Of a DNA stretch of 64,000 bases, positions 56,801 through 63,742 are shown one piece after another. A program made the translations under genes and the position numbers. The notes beneath the pieces were generated by a model. It was not told the DNA's origin. It ran no database searches and worked only from the letters and a program-made list of their open reading frames with translations. Source of the DNA: Siderastrea siderea. Lineage: Eukaryota; Cnidaria; Anthozoa; Scleractinia; Rhizangiidae. The stretch lies in NCBI GenBank assembly GCA_964030785.1, contig OZ034967.1, positions 69,689,113 to 69,753,112 of the forward strand. The letters run 5' to 3'. Each line of letters opens with the position of its first letter. The stretch's first letter is position 1.

Positions 56801-57510
56801 TTTTTGTGGCATGAAATTTACAATGAAACATTAAAATGATTGAAATCAACAAAGGTAAAAATTCCACACTCACCATGTGCGCAATGGGATCTAATCAGAA
56901 ACTCATATGGGATTCTGGTCTAATCTGATAGAAATTTAACAACTGTGTCCTTCTTTATAAAATTATTATTTAACCTGTTGTTCCAAAAAATAACCATATT
57001 CCATCCACAAAGCGTTTTGAAATTTGTTTCACTCCCTCCCCTTCCCTGTAACCCTATGGGAATCTTTCTATAGGTCAATGCATGGTTCAAATTTACCTGT
57101 TACTATCCACCTTCACCTGGGACCTAAGGGTTGGACTTATCCGGGAGGGGGTAAAAAGAAAAATTAAACGTTGCATAATGCTTTCCTTTAAAAATTTAGT
57201 AAAGCAACAACTCCCCACCCCCACCCCCTCCCCCAACTCTTGTTCAAAATTTCCAACGACCCTCCAGGGGTGGGTATTGTAGGAATAAAAACGGTGGAAC
57301 GATATGAATGTCTGACAGTTATTGGGTTTCAATGTGAAAAAATGAGTGAGAGCAAAGGTAGTCGGAAACCCACACTGTATTGTTACAAATGCGAAAGATA
57401 ACATTTAATTTGCTGTTAGTCATATTCACAGGCGCTGTTCAGGTCTCAGTGCTGTCCCAGACAAGGAGGAGAAATGGTTCTGTGCTCATTGCTCTCGAAC
57501 AGATGAATAA
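38734..57510 (+). CDS. Multi-exon gene with P-loop ATPase-like region and C-terminal PHD finger
   Basis: Exons read by eye: 38734-38872, 39312-39421, 44864-44999, 45843-46035, 46957-47121, 47321-47491, 47957-48066, 48641-48790, 48968-49147, then either 49318-49385 (stop) or 49744-49812, 56260-56338, 56579-56708 and 57432-57510 (stop). Phases agree from the second exon through the seventh, from 48968 to 49318 or 49744, and from 56260 to the end. They disagree at 48066/48641 and 48790/48968, and A7 runs shift the frame in the first exon and in the 56260 exon. The predicted protein has a Walker A-like and a Walker B-like segment, an acidic/Ser-rich linker and a PHD finger. A PHD finger reads histone H3 tails, so a nuclear, chromatin-linked role is inferred. 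The family is not recognised and the 5' end is not found. Homopolymer errors or partial decay could explain the breaks. Confidence 0.55.
39312..39421 (+). CDS. Exon of the ATPase/PHD gene, 5' of the LTR element
   Basis: It is bounded by TTTTACAG and a GTATCA donor. The frame, one base then 36 codons then one base, reads FTSLASCWGSNKQPFLAAAA and ends in an acidic GGENDDNA. The leftover G joins AC of the 44864 exon to make Asp, so the splice skips the whole LTR retrotransposon that lies in this intron. Confidence 0.5.
39953..40093 (+). repeat. 5' LTR of the Gypsy-type element
   Basis: Starts TG and ends CA. It contains AATAAA in AAGAATAAAGTTGTG, a likely polyadenylation signal. It is very short for a Gypsy LTR. 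Differences from the 3' LTR: CAGATTGC against CAGAATGC, and CTGACAAT against CTGAAAAT. Confidence 0.92.
40094..40111 (+). promoter_or_regulatory. Candidate primer-binding site
   Basis: TGGCGACGAGAAGTGG begins two bases after the LTR, the usual place for the tRNA primer match, and starts with TGG as PBS sequences do (complement of the tRNA CCA end). Which tRNA is used cannot be told from this window. Confidence 0.6.
40182..44220 (+). pseudogene. Gag-Pol polyprotein of the Gypsy-type element, frameshifted
   Basis: The likely start is ATG 40182. Gag is followed by two zinc knuckles near 40834-40930 (CHRCGGNHSGQFC and CYKCSKVGHLASVC). The protease site reads DTAA where DTGA or DSGA is usual. RT shows KLDLSHAYAQL and a catalytic box KQDD in which Lys replaces the usual Tyr. 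RNase H and an integrase with HHCC-like ends and the Asp, Asp, Glu set (HIDFC, SDNLPQF, NGAAE) follow. The frame changes at about 42345-42390 (next to an ATC repeat and a G-run), at about 42500 and at about 43025. With these breaks and the altered RT and protease residues, the copy is unlikely to be autonomous. Confidence 0.9.
44270..44285 (+). promoter_or_regulatory. Candidate polypurine tract
   Basis: The purine-rich CTGAGGGGAAACAG ends exactly at the 3' LTR start, the position needed to prime plus-strand DNA. Confidence 0.65.
44286..44426 (+). repeat. 3' LTR of the Gypsy-type element
   Basis: Same length as the 5' LTR, with two differences noticed. It is followed by the CCCTG target duplication and by host intron sequence. 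Confidence 0.92.
44864..46035 (+). CDS. Two exons with Walker A-like and Walker B-like motifs (ATPase/PHD gene)
   Basis: Exon 44864-44999 encodes GMIFSPLKSVGKSLTANMLA, where VGKS after a loop resembles the end of a Walker A P-loop, though the usual first Gly is not in standard spacing. It ends GGDHV with donor GTGAGG. Exon 45843-46035 starts by completing Leu and encodes KTTFVAVIDDVR, a hydrophobic strand ending Asp-Asp as in Walker B. About 40 residues later comes SVLLTSNTRENKR, where Asn and Arg sit as in sensor-1 and arginine-finger regions. Spacing fits an AAA+/SF3-type helicase core. Donor GTAACT keeps phase with the next exon. The ATPase call is inference from motifs. Confidence 0.5.
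46957..47491 (+). CDS. Two further in-phase exons of the ATPase/PHD gene
   Basis: Exon 46957-47121 (55 codons, phase 0 on both sides, donor GTGAGT) encodes FLTVWAMNYSGCFRAIE, an acidic turn and a helical VLIATIPGQQARWYIGVAS. Exon 47321-47491 (57 codons, phase 0, donor GTAAAT) encodes a helix-rich segment with many Glu and Gln. Both have clean AG acceptors. The helical content after the sensor-like segment would fit a lid domain, but this is a guess. Confidence 0.5.
47957..48790 (+). CDS. Two exons with conflicting phase (ATPase/PHD gene)
   Basis: Exon 47957-48066 follows GATAG and encodes VKTWLNGAVKVNQNGKMVKG with donor GTGAGT, leaving two bases. Exon 48641-48790 follows TGTAG and is open only in the frame starting at its first base (DLADEAKKHGQAVVNISVPF). 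The two do not join in phase. Either a small exon between them was missed, one splice site is misjudged, or there is a one-base change. Confidence 0.4.
48968..49147 (+). CDS. Exon with acidic/Ser linker (ATPase/PHD gene)
   Basis: After TCCACAG, two bases then 59 codons and one base, ending at a strong GTATGT donor. It encodes SRVEHAQDANTQST, then ESADDELNISC and a helical LKILKAVYLSMAV. Its phase fits both the exon at 49318 and the one at 49744, but not the previous exon. Confidence 0.45.
49318..49385 (+). CDS. Alternative terminal exon
   Basis: After TTTTTCAG the exon reads in phase LPDSDSESTDSSKIATNW and stops at TAA. Use of this exon would give a protein without the PHD finger. The competing exon at 49744 begins in the same phase, so a choice between short and PHD-containing forms is possible. 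Confidence 0.4.
49545..49735. repeat. Cluster of ATCGATTACTCATTGAT-type palindromic repeats
   Basis: Variants of ATCGATTACTCATTGAT and its complement occur several times on both strands, so the stretch can fold into several alternative hairpins. It lies just before the exon at 49744. It has no coding content. Confidence 0.65.
49744..49812 (+). CDS. Exon before the YR-2 insertion (ATPase/PHD gene)
   Basis: After GGTTAG, two bases, 22 codons and one base, encoding an acidic CSILDDDSDTNKPQTS segment. The donor is GTATTG. The intron after it carries two MITE-like elements and the whole YR-2 retrotransposon. Confidence 0.4.
49888..50080. mobile_element. 193-bp foldback element
   Basis: The left end AAGACCCTAAGACC, followed by GGCCCGAAAACTAAG, is mirrored by CTAGTTTTCGGGTC and GGTCTTAGGGTCTT at the right. 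The middle also pairs (TTTGCCAGGGTCTTAG against its variants). No target duplication was identified. Confidence 0.65.
50096..50226. mobile_element. 131-bp MITE, same family as the 24.5-kb half-copy
   Basis: Ends TGTTGTGGTTCAATTTTATC and its near complement at the right (TTGAACCGCAACACA), with further pairing through CCTTGGTT and TTTCCTTTG/CAAAGAAA. It lies 16 bases after the previous foldback element in the same intron. Confidence 0.7.
50541..50959 (-). repeat. B2 split direct repeat of YR-2, with hairpins
   Basis: 419 bases, near-identical to B1. It contains two related hairpins, each preceded on the plus strand by CTACTTATCTCCC and followed by ATCGGACAAG: stem CCAGCGC/GCGCTGG (50691-50711) and stem CCAGCAC/GTGCTGG (50834-50869). 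A smaller AGCATCGTGCT hairpin lies near 50790. Confidence 0.85.
51033..51445 (-). repeat. A2 split direct repeat of YR-2
   Basis: 413 bases, matching A1 except for about 15 bases (AGGCCTTTTATACCT) present here and absent from A1, where they would lie next to CTAGACAGACG. The short CTAG repeat at the gap edges suggests slippage. Confidence 0.85.
51450..51868 (-). repeat. B1 split direct repeat of YR-2
   Basis: Same length as B2, with one G-run difference noticed (AAAGGGGAG in B2, AAAGGGGGG in B1). It follows the recombinase stop by about 50 bases on the minus strand and joins A2 at the TTAA core (51446-51449). Confidence 0.85.
51920..52921 (-). CDS. Tyrosine recombinase of YR-2
   Basis: A 333-residue protein. 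The N-terminal half (to about 120) is helical, like a core-binding domain (RFIQFCLMNRL, YLAAVRNLHI). Catalytic residues: Arg162 in FLRCGEF, Lys in the beta-hairpin region (FLKASKTD), His278 and Arg281 in KGHSFRIGAAS, GRW at 302-304 and the nucleophile Tyr312 in LYIRTP. All are present. It overlaps the RT-RNase H frame by 34 bases. Its proposed role is integration of the circular DNA copy at the TTAA core. Confidence 0.93.
   Translation of the reverse strand: MHHPAFAHDPLRDEVQTYATWGLAWSTNRTYGSGEKRFIQFCLMNRLMSNDGDILPASEGTLIYFASYLARTVQHSTIKLYLAAVRNLHISCGHGDPLVGKLLLKKVLRGILRYQGKARILRQPVTPGVLLDIKPVLRSWLGERDYCMVWAAFTLAFFAFLRCGEFTYQGTSKFRPQFDLSADCVSFYPSLVCPQQMSVFLKASKTDYFRTGHSLVIACPPSPICAVSAMRDYLLAARPQGPLFSFQSGRFLTRSVVVNLLRDAARHAGLPYQSLKGHSFRIGAASTAAAAGLPDWLIKVLGRWSSDSYQLYIRTPKHVLLSAAPRMASISFP
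52888..54783 (-). CDS. Reverse transcriptase-RNase H of YR-2
   Basis: A 631-codon frame. RT: KTDLKSAF with Asp255, LPFGLRSAP, and ILDDFFIA with Asp323-Asp324. RNase H: LYTDAAGSVGFGG with Asp487, Glu near 525, CDNESV with Asp550, and DIADALSR with Asp600. It is complete. The first 90 residues are Ala/Pro/Thr-rich and overlap the end of gag in another frame, so the true start is uncertain. The same RT boxes occur in YR-1, but overall similarity is moderate, so the two belong to separate families. Confidence 0.93.
   Translation of the reverse strand: MLSPTVFSALARTTARVTARALTPRASNRRAALSASASTGHRDAPPVPARSRTSAADAGLPATPSSTVPTVSQEPVRDARAPATPATEARDKVHLLATNSHLPPVSTPINVDILERELSHHPDPNFVHDLISALRYGAHVGYTGPRQPRVSRNLISAIQHPEVVSSNLNKEIQLGRVAGPFNSSPIPDLQCHPVGVVPKKHSSEWRTIYHLSYPEGDSINDYIPKDPYALQYGRVDDAIRILQSLGRGSFMAKTDLKSAFRHIPIHPADWYLFGIYWQSQYYVDLYLPFGLRSAPFLFYLLSEALEWILKNNYGLTHVLYILDDFFIAEPSRLQCLSSFSTLLRVFMSVNAPVVASKTLGPSHVLEFMGIELDSTRMEARLPADKLQRTRDLLNSFTKRRSVRLVELQSLIGTLQFACKAVVPGRTFLQRMINLTRGVPSRFHHIRLNQEFFKDLTMWKAFLVGWNGRSFFLDTAITPSPDLELYTDAAGSVGFGGYFNGKWFQGRWPPHMQLSKAQGISIEWQELFPIVVACAIWFPHFSGKRIQFWCDNESVVAIINSGHSKSPRIMDLVGFLVLISMKHNFFVRARHVPGVRNDIADALSRFQDARFRAAAPTADRIPCTIPPSLMTL
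54509..55756 (-). CDS. Gag-like protein of YR-2 with N-terminal SAP motif
   Basis: A 415-residue ORF starting at ATG 13 bases after the A1 repeat. Residues about 22-54 (STEVLRLRLQALNLPITGSK and onward) fit a SAP motif, a helix-extended loop-helix that binds AT-rich chromatin DNA. A basic Arg/Lys linker follows, then an acidic part, a central globular region, and a C-terminal Cys/His cluster: CILCSSPYHSQSDC, then C-x8-C-x4-C-x3-H-x-C-x2-C-x4-H-x4-C. The last part has the same order as in YR-1 Gag. The SAP motif may tether the particle or its DNA to chromatin; that is inference. Confidence 0.82.
   Translation of the reverse strand: MARPRGNRNVANTRQQRQDNLASLSTEVLRLRLQALNLPITGSKAELVSRLKGAVQGPRPANQPRNGRVQKRTSRKRASRPKQAANVSEDTDAAANGEASEISSFVGSIEDLDEPLDLSEEPHQSSPFTAAQMAAIQDTVRLSLQQALQSHPLPSAAPYRSQALAPPARNTTPRPGAANPIGLHRPADKNLEDKILRGEYIDFTLLLPDSLTQSQVPDIQLHFDDSVPGSSSPLTMVRKRKPTIDTFHKWLDAYTTYMLVIVASYPRRSLELLKYQQIISRAATSFKGLAFLTYDEQFRRRAAYDLGISWDQVDLELWTVTFSGLAKPHCILCSSPYHSQSDCPCADSSRQQPKSGPVCFRFNRSSGCTSSSCTFPHVCRRCRSSSHSILNCPNGLSRTGPRRQGSSNTSDRSKR
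55769..56166 (-). repeat. A1 split direct repeat of YR-2
   Basis: 398 bases, the 5' terminal repeat on the minus strand, ending just before the gag ATG. It should carry the promoter. The frames reading through it on the minus strand are shared with A2 and are not genes. Confidence 0.85.
56260..56338 (+). CDS. Exon after the YR-2 insertion (ATPase/PHD gene)
   Basis: It follows ATAAAG and ends before GTAAGT. In the phase set by the exon at 49744 it reads TSSGNAGQK and then stops just after an A7 run. Past the run another frame continues openly (IRLSVSGTIGVRHKSN) into the donor and joins the PHD exon in phase. A one-base length error in the A7 run would explain both. Confidence 0.4.
56579..57510 (+). 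CDS. Two exons forming a C-terminal PHD finger
   Basis: Exon 56579-56708 encodes DPDTCSLCTLTSPP, a Lys-rich loop, and WVQCDGCDSWFH. Exon 57432-57510 adds RCSGLSAVPDKEEKWFCAHC and stops at TAA. Together they give the C4HC3 order: C-x2-C, C-x2-C, H, C, C-x2-C, with the conserved Trp between the second pair and His. PHD fingers usually bind the N-terminal tail of histone H3. The donor GTTAGT leaves two bases and the acceptor CACAG restores the codon. The extended Lys-rich insertion between the first two Cys pairs is unusual. Two more zinc-binding modules in the gene were looked for and not found. Confidence 0.75.
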
Positions 57511-57552
57511 AGCAATCATTATATTCTCACTTTTAGTAATAGTGGATGTACA

Positions 57553-57736
57553 TTAACCCTTTCACTCCCAAGACTGCGTAAAATCAAATTCAGAACAATT
57601 TTGCTCAATACTAAAACATATGCTACAATGTGAAAGAACTGTTGAAGAGGAGTCATTTGAATGTTCACACTATAGGATTACATGCACCGACTCACCTTAA
57701 GTTCTCTATAGGTGACCCTGGGAGTGAATGGGTCAA
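57553..57736. mobile_element. 184-bp MITE with TTAACCCTTTCACTCCCA ends
   Basis: The left end TTAACCCTTTCACTCCCAAG is mirrored at the right by CTGGGAGTGAATGGGTCAA with a few mismatches. A right end of the same family (GGAGTGAAAGGGTTAA) also occurs near 45327-45342. The internal sequence is non-coding. Confidence 0.6.
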
Positions 57737-60421
57737 AACTTACTGAACAGGGACTGACAAAGGGAGATGCAAAACTGCAGCAAATTTTGTTTTTGACGTT
57801 GGTTAATCAGACAAGATCATTTTGGTATCTCGCAAACTAAATTTCTAGGTGCACATTTAACTTGAACTCATAAGCAAATGTAGAAGAAGAGAAAATCAGT
57901 TTAAACTTGCCAGGAAATACGACACGCGGTCATATTTTTTCCTTCCATCTATAAACCACGTGTTGTTTAACTGATAAAATAATATACTGATTTATCAATG
58001 GGAAAAACCTGCGATCTTGGTACATTATTTTGTGACGGGTGAAAACAAAGAGAGTATGGTCACTTCAAGGAACTAATTGACAAGTAATTTTGTCACTTTC
58101 TTTTGTGGTGCACCATCGCGCCCCTCCACCACAAAAAAAAAACGAAAATTAAAAAACACCTAATAGACCGTGAGTGGCAGTGAGTACCCAAAATAAAAGG
58201 AGATTCAGAGGCTTGAGTTGACAGTATCATACTGATCAATGTATTTTGTCATCCCACGTCAAAAGTTGGTGCTTTCGTTCACAAGAATGCAAGAAAGGTT
58301 TATAAGTAATCAAAATGTCACAGGTGAAACACATCAATGCAGGAACAACACGAAATTTTTGAATTCACACCCAGGTAATGTCAACTTGTAGTGGTGACTC
58401 TTTTAATTACTAGCAAGGACATTTTAGTAATATTCAAGCTAGGTACATAACAGGACCTCATAACAGGGCCTCCTTTCACTGCACACACTTTCTTCATATC
58501 TGAGGTCCGGTCTGAGACATTCAGGTTTGTTAAGGAATTTGCATACTAACACAACAGCATATCTGCGTGGTTTAAGACCATATGGAAAAGGGCTATCCGG
58601 ATCCAAAATGATATCTGGGGTAAACAAACATTTTTCAGAGTTAATTTAGTTCAAATTTCTAAAAAAATTGGCCATACATTCTTTGTATTTTAACGCTTTT
58701 TTAGAGTTATGGTTGCTTAGTCAAATTAAGTTGCTCTCTCAGAAATACGTGGTTGCCCACATTTTTCTTTTTAGATTTCAGTAACCCTTGCTAAGTTCTG
58801 CTTTCCCCCCAGAGTCATAACCGTAGCAAAAACACCTCTGTGCCTCCTTTTGTTACTGCGCATAAGTTCTCCACATCTCAGGATATTCAACTTTCTTAAC
58901 AGCCAGTGTCTGCAAAATATCGAAAACCCGGCGCCAGTTGTGAAATTTTCAATTTCTTCATATTTTGCCTAAGTAAACCCTTTAGTGAGTTATTTTCGAA
59001 AACACAATTAAAAGTTCCTAAAGCGCTTTAGTTTTTTCAAAATCGAGGAAAGTCTGAAAATCGCCATTTTGGCCTCCCGCCGCCATCAAAAAAGGGTAAA
59101 ATGGTACATTTTCTTTTCGCTCGTACAGCTAAACGTGGGAATGTTTACCGATGTACTTTTAGCAAATCATAACACCATTCCTGCTCTTTCCAAAACTGTA
59201 GTTTATTTGGGAAAGGCTTCTAAATTTTATACCTTTCTAGCTGCTCTATCTACCCCGCTCTAAGCGCTTCAGCGGATAAGCAAATTTTAGCTAATTTCTA
59301 AACCATAGAAAGACCACTGGTACATTGAGTTTCAAGCCAAAACTGCGATGGTCTTTAAGCTTATACTTCATATCATGCTGTGTGAAAATTTCTTCCGCGG
59401 CCCGACAAAAGTGTCCGGTTGAGAGACGGAAACGATGAGTCAATTTTGGCAACGCGACCAATTTGTACTGCAAACAAACGTCACTATAAATAAACCCAAC
59501 ATCAATCAAAAATCAGCTCAGAAAACCTTTTACAGTTCAATATCAGACATCATACACATTGTAACTTAAAATGGTTTTTATTTTGATGAAAAAACATCCT
59601 ACCTTTGGGTGTTCGTCATAAAATAGATACTAAAAGAAGAAGCTTTGATTCTAGCTTTCGTTATCTGACACCGAATAAATTATATCTCAACCACAGGTCG
59701 AAAACTCAATGCAATCATCTGTTCATCACACAAGGGTCGTATTTGAGTATTTCCCTCCTTGTACTGCAAAATAACATGTTTTATAGCAAGGAAATTAACT
59801 TATCATCTTGAAAAGTTAACATTCCTGGTACTTTAAGCGTTCTTAAAAAAAAACGTTTCCACTCGCTTACATTTGTGTGACAAGAATTCGCTTGCTGCTA
59901 GAGCGGCAAACTGTATCGAAAAGATAAAATGCAGTTTTCAATAGATTAAAACTGCTCATCGTAGGGAATATATTGCAGAATTTGCGTTGACTAGTTACTG
60001 GCAGCAAGGAGGACTTAAAGTCCTAAAAATAAAACAGTGACAGAAATATTGTTTTGTTATGTATCTGCATGCCAACAACTAAATTCATGGGTAAGATAAT
60101 AAAGTCCATGCAGGATATGCTGAGACAAAGCCGGGGACCATAACCATGAAAAAAAGAATGAGACCAATATCTGGCCTTCTTAACCAAACGAGCTTTATCA
60201 ATGGAGGTTTTATAACATGGTTTACTGCGATTCACTGGGCAGACATACAAAAGGCAATCCTGAGCAGGCAAGTTATTGGCTCCGGCTTGCCTGTGTGAGT
60301 AGCCAATCATGGCACAGGATTTGCTTCATCATGCACACGAGGGGAACCAGCCATATTTGTAATTACTGCTTGACTGTTTTGCATATTGCTTCTTTCAATT
60401 TAGAACCTAATTGTTTTGCAG
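57737..60421. other. Intergenic or intronic stretch before the 60-kb gene
   Basis: Apart from a possible minus-strand exon at 58439-58630, nothing is supported. A CCTCCCGCCGCCATC stretch near 59071-59085 is YY1-like in reverse. Upstream exons of the 60-kb gene were sought here and not found. Confidence 0.4.
58439..58630 (-). CDS. Possible minus-strand terminal exon
   Basis: On the minus strand, TTTACCCCAG is followed by an open frame of about 60 codons ending at TAG. It encodes a Pro/Asp start (ILDPDSPFPYGLKPRR), a hydrophobic YAVVLVCKFL and a Cys-rich end (SVCSERRPCYE). The composition looks protein-like, but there is no second exon in view and no known domain. Confidence 0.3.
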   Translation of the reverse strand, partial: CLFTPDIILDPDSPFPYGLKPRRYAVVLVCKFLNKPECLRPDLRYEESVCSERRPCYEVLLCT

Positions 60422-61937
60422 GCTGGGAAGATCAAGGGCTGTGAAAAACTCTTGCAGTGGGTTGAACCAGTGCAAAACCATTTTTGGCACTGTGTGGAAA
60501 CTTGTGATGGAGATCTTGAATTGTTGAAGGTATGTGACTTTCATCTTGGGTCAGGTTGCTCGAATTAACATTTTGTGGCAAGTTAGAGTATTCAATTTTA
60601 TGTTGTGGCATCTTATAAAATAAGTATTATGTCCTCCTTTTAAGGACAAGTGGTTAGGGATAATGCACCATGTCTGTGGGAAGCATGAGTGGGATGGAGC
60701 TACTTGTTCCCATGGACCACTGACTGAAGTGGAAGGTGGCAAGGAGTACTTAGCCATGAACTCCAAGGCTGCAAAAGAGTTGCAGAAGATCGTGTTGGAC
60801 CATGAATCGTTAGAGAGTCTGGAACACTATGTGTTATTCAGGTACATTTTGGGAGAACAGTTTTTTGATGACACTTGCATCAGACCTTTTAGATGACTTA
60901 ATGCGTACCCATCACTGAATAGATCTGAATGGATGTACATGTACCTTTTCATTAGAGTGGCTTATAGTATTCCCTGTTGTATGGCGTGGTCTGTGAGCAC
61001 TCAAAATAAAGGCAATCCTGCTATGTCATTGGTTTAACCTGTGTAGGCAATATGCTTGGTTGTCTGTTACATAATAGTAACTTTTTATACAGGTCGCCAT
61101 CGCCTATTGGTGGTTTTTTACAAAGCAAGCCTTGTCTGAAGTAAATCAGTAGTAATAAGTTAAAAATTAAAAACTATACCTGTCGGTACAGCTGGATCTT
61201 GACTTTGTTTTGGTCCTAATTTTGTAATAAAATAATTTGGCCAATATTCCACCACCTTTATCTCATGCTTGACCAATAACCCATATATAATGTATCTATT
61301 TAAAAAATGACTCAAATAATGGCTCAGTCTCGAATTTTTGTTATATTTGTCTAAACTAGGCCTAGAAGCAACTTAGAAAACTTCAACTCGATGCATCTGA
61401 AGTATGCTCTGAAACGGATTGCATTTGGGTAAGTTCATGTTCATGCAAATAGAAGGAAATCTGTTGGGAAAAAATTACAAACTAGGATGATAGTTTGTTG
61501 GGAGACAGGTTATGTTGCCCACACCATTTTCCTTGTTCTTCTGCTTCAAAGTATACAATAACTTCAACTGAATGTTATAATGTTTCAGGTTTGAGGTCTT
61601 TACTGGGCAGATTTTGTTAGCAGCCCGGGACCACAACTTCCATGTTTTCCGCAAGACCCTGGAAGGGCAGTTTAAAAAGATCTATTCCAAACGTTCAGGA
61701 AACTGGAGGGTGGAACCCGTGAAGGAACCCAAGCAGTATCCTCATTTGGCTTTGCTCCAGGCAGACATCTTGCGACGTCGTGCAGAAGATAAAGATCCCA
61801 TTACCAGGCACATTGAGGTCTCCCCATCCAATTCCATCCACCTTGCACCAACAATAGCTATGAAAAGGGCCCCTTCAACTGAAGAGTTGGTCAAAGCTAA
61901 ATTGTCACGCTTTCAGACTCAAAAGAAACCAGAATAG
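60422..61937 (+). CDS. 3' half of an uncharacterised, possibly transposase-derived gene (four exons)
   Basis: Exons 60422-60529, 60645-60841, 61360-61428 and 61589-61937 all join in phase (0, 2, 2) with donors GTATGT, GTACAT and GTAAGT, ending at TAG. The coded 227 residues include WVEPVQNHFWHC, ETCDGD, KWLGIMHHVCGKHEW, a CSHG turn, a helical ELQKIVLDHESLESLEHYV, then NFNSMHLKYALKR, ILLAARDHNFHVFR and NWRVEPVK. From memory, this order (W-x-NHFW, KW-HH-x-H, a late LAA-DHN, then W-V-P) recurs in multi-copy uncharacterised proteins of cnidarians and fish that resemble DDE-type transposases. I cannot verify that here. The 5' exons are not in view, so the copy may be truncated. Confidence 0.6.
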
Positions 61938-63742
61938 GTGTTAACAGACTATTTAGTGACAGGGTTCCCACAGCCAGGGAAAAGTAAAGGAAAAGCAGTT
62001 ATCTTTCAAGGTCAGGGAAAACTCAGGGTATTTTCCATCACGTCCGAGAAATTCTACATTCTTTGATTTTGTGAAAAGTCAGGGAACTTTATTTTCAGTT
62101 AACCAGATATATATTTCTAGATATAGGAAGGCCTATAGTTGTAGAAAATTTCTATTAGTGATTTGGTTTTTATGATTTCATACCATAGAATCCATCATAA
62201 TGGTCATCCTTTGTTGTCAGGGAGAAGTCTGTGAAAAGTCAGGAATTGATTTGTCCTGATGGGTAGTAACTTGGGTAACTAAACTAAGAATGTTTGTTTT
62301 ACTGGTTGATCACTGTTTGATCTTTTCAACATGAGAAAAATTCGAATTTTGTTAAAATGCTTTGTCTGTAAATATTAACATTGTCTATCAAAATTCCCAA
62401 TTTTTTTATTTGGAAATACTTTAGTGAAATAAAAAGAAATAAATATATCAGAAATTTCATTCTCAGGAGACAGGACTGAGAAAGAATTGAAGTCTTTATA
62501 ATTATGATATATATGCACAACATTATGATTCATCAAGTGTACCAAATCTACAACCATCATATCATGGAACAAAGGTAAATAAAGGTTGTCACTTGTAATA
62601 ATTATTTTCAGCATTAAAATGGATGAGAAACAGAGATTTTTTGACCTTTTCTTGTGTGAATAGGAGTATTCTGTTACTGTGCAAATCCAGGAGCCACGAA
62701 CACTAGAATTATTTCTGGAATATTCTTATGTTGTGAGGTAAAAGCCAATCAGATGCTAGATAAAAAACCACAACCTGTAGCAATAATTAGGTTTGTGGCT
62801 TGCAGTTTTTTCTTGTGGTTTGATCTCCCATCTGATTGGTCATGTGTTCATGGTTGTTGGATTCGCAAAGTAAAACTTAATTTTTTACCCCCACTTCATT
62901 ACCCAATATCAAATCAAAGTGTTCATGGTTTTTGGTTTCGCACAGTAAAACAAAAAATTTTTCCCCCACTTCATCAGCCAATACTACAAAATACAGGCTA
63001 TAGCCCCCATATCATACTTATAAGGCTATTGACTCACCAGTTATGTTCCCTGCAATAAATAAGCATACTACAGACCTCCCTAAAATGTTTATTGTGAAAA
63101 CATTTTCCACTTGCCAACAAAACAACCTTTTCAAAGAAGCTGCACTTTACAGTACGATGATAGCCCAGAATATTTACAAATGAGTTTACCGGTAGTCAAG
63201 AAAAAAACTTGTAGGTTGAAAAAGTACTTTGCTTTAACACTAACTTCTCTCCAACTGTTTCCAGACTTATCTAGTTGACATGTTACATTGGGTGGGTGGG
63301 GGGGGGGAGAGAAGGGGGGCATTTTTAGGTTTTCTTTTTTCAATAAAATCTGGTAATGACAATTAGGCCTTCAATCCCCATTTCCAATGGAATGGAAACA
63401 CAAATGAGAATGTTTCCTTACTTGTCACAGCCTCCAAGCAAACTCCCTTGGATGGGTGGGGGTAAGAGAGCTTGCTGGCAGGCTATAGTGATCACTCACA
63501 TACTTGTTATTAGCCCTAGGCATCATAATACATTGATATTTCAAATCGAATTCACTGTCACTGATGGGCCTTAAAAGAGCAACATAATAATATTTATATA
63601 GCGCCAATATCCTAAAAGTTCAAAAGCGCTTTACAGAAGTAACGTTAAAAATATTAAAAACATGACAGAATCTTTTTAGAATCTTGGGAAAATACTAATT
63701 TTGTGAGGAAATAAGCGCAAAATGCACTTTGTTTCAATGCAC
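61938..63742. other. Intergenic stretch, simple repeats only
   Basis: A GTCAGGGAAAA-type phrase recurs near 62010-62090 and 62218-62250 and looks repetitive. A direct duplication around GTGTTCATGGTTKTTGG with TTTTCCCCCACTTCAT lies at 62845-62975. The G-run near 63290-63310 is low complexity. No gene is supported. Confidence 0.4.
63589..63645. repeat. TTTATATAGCGCC-AAAGCGCTTTACA motif
   Basis: ATATTTATATAGCGCCAATA followed by TTCAAAAGCGCTTTACA has the look of a short dispersed repeat, with paired GCGC blocks. It lies about 100 bases downstream of the minus-strand stop of the right-edge gene, so it would be in that gene's 3' UTR. Confidence 0.35.
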
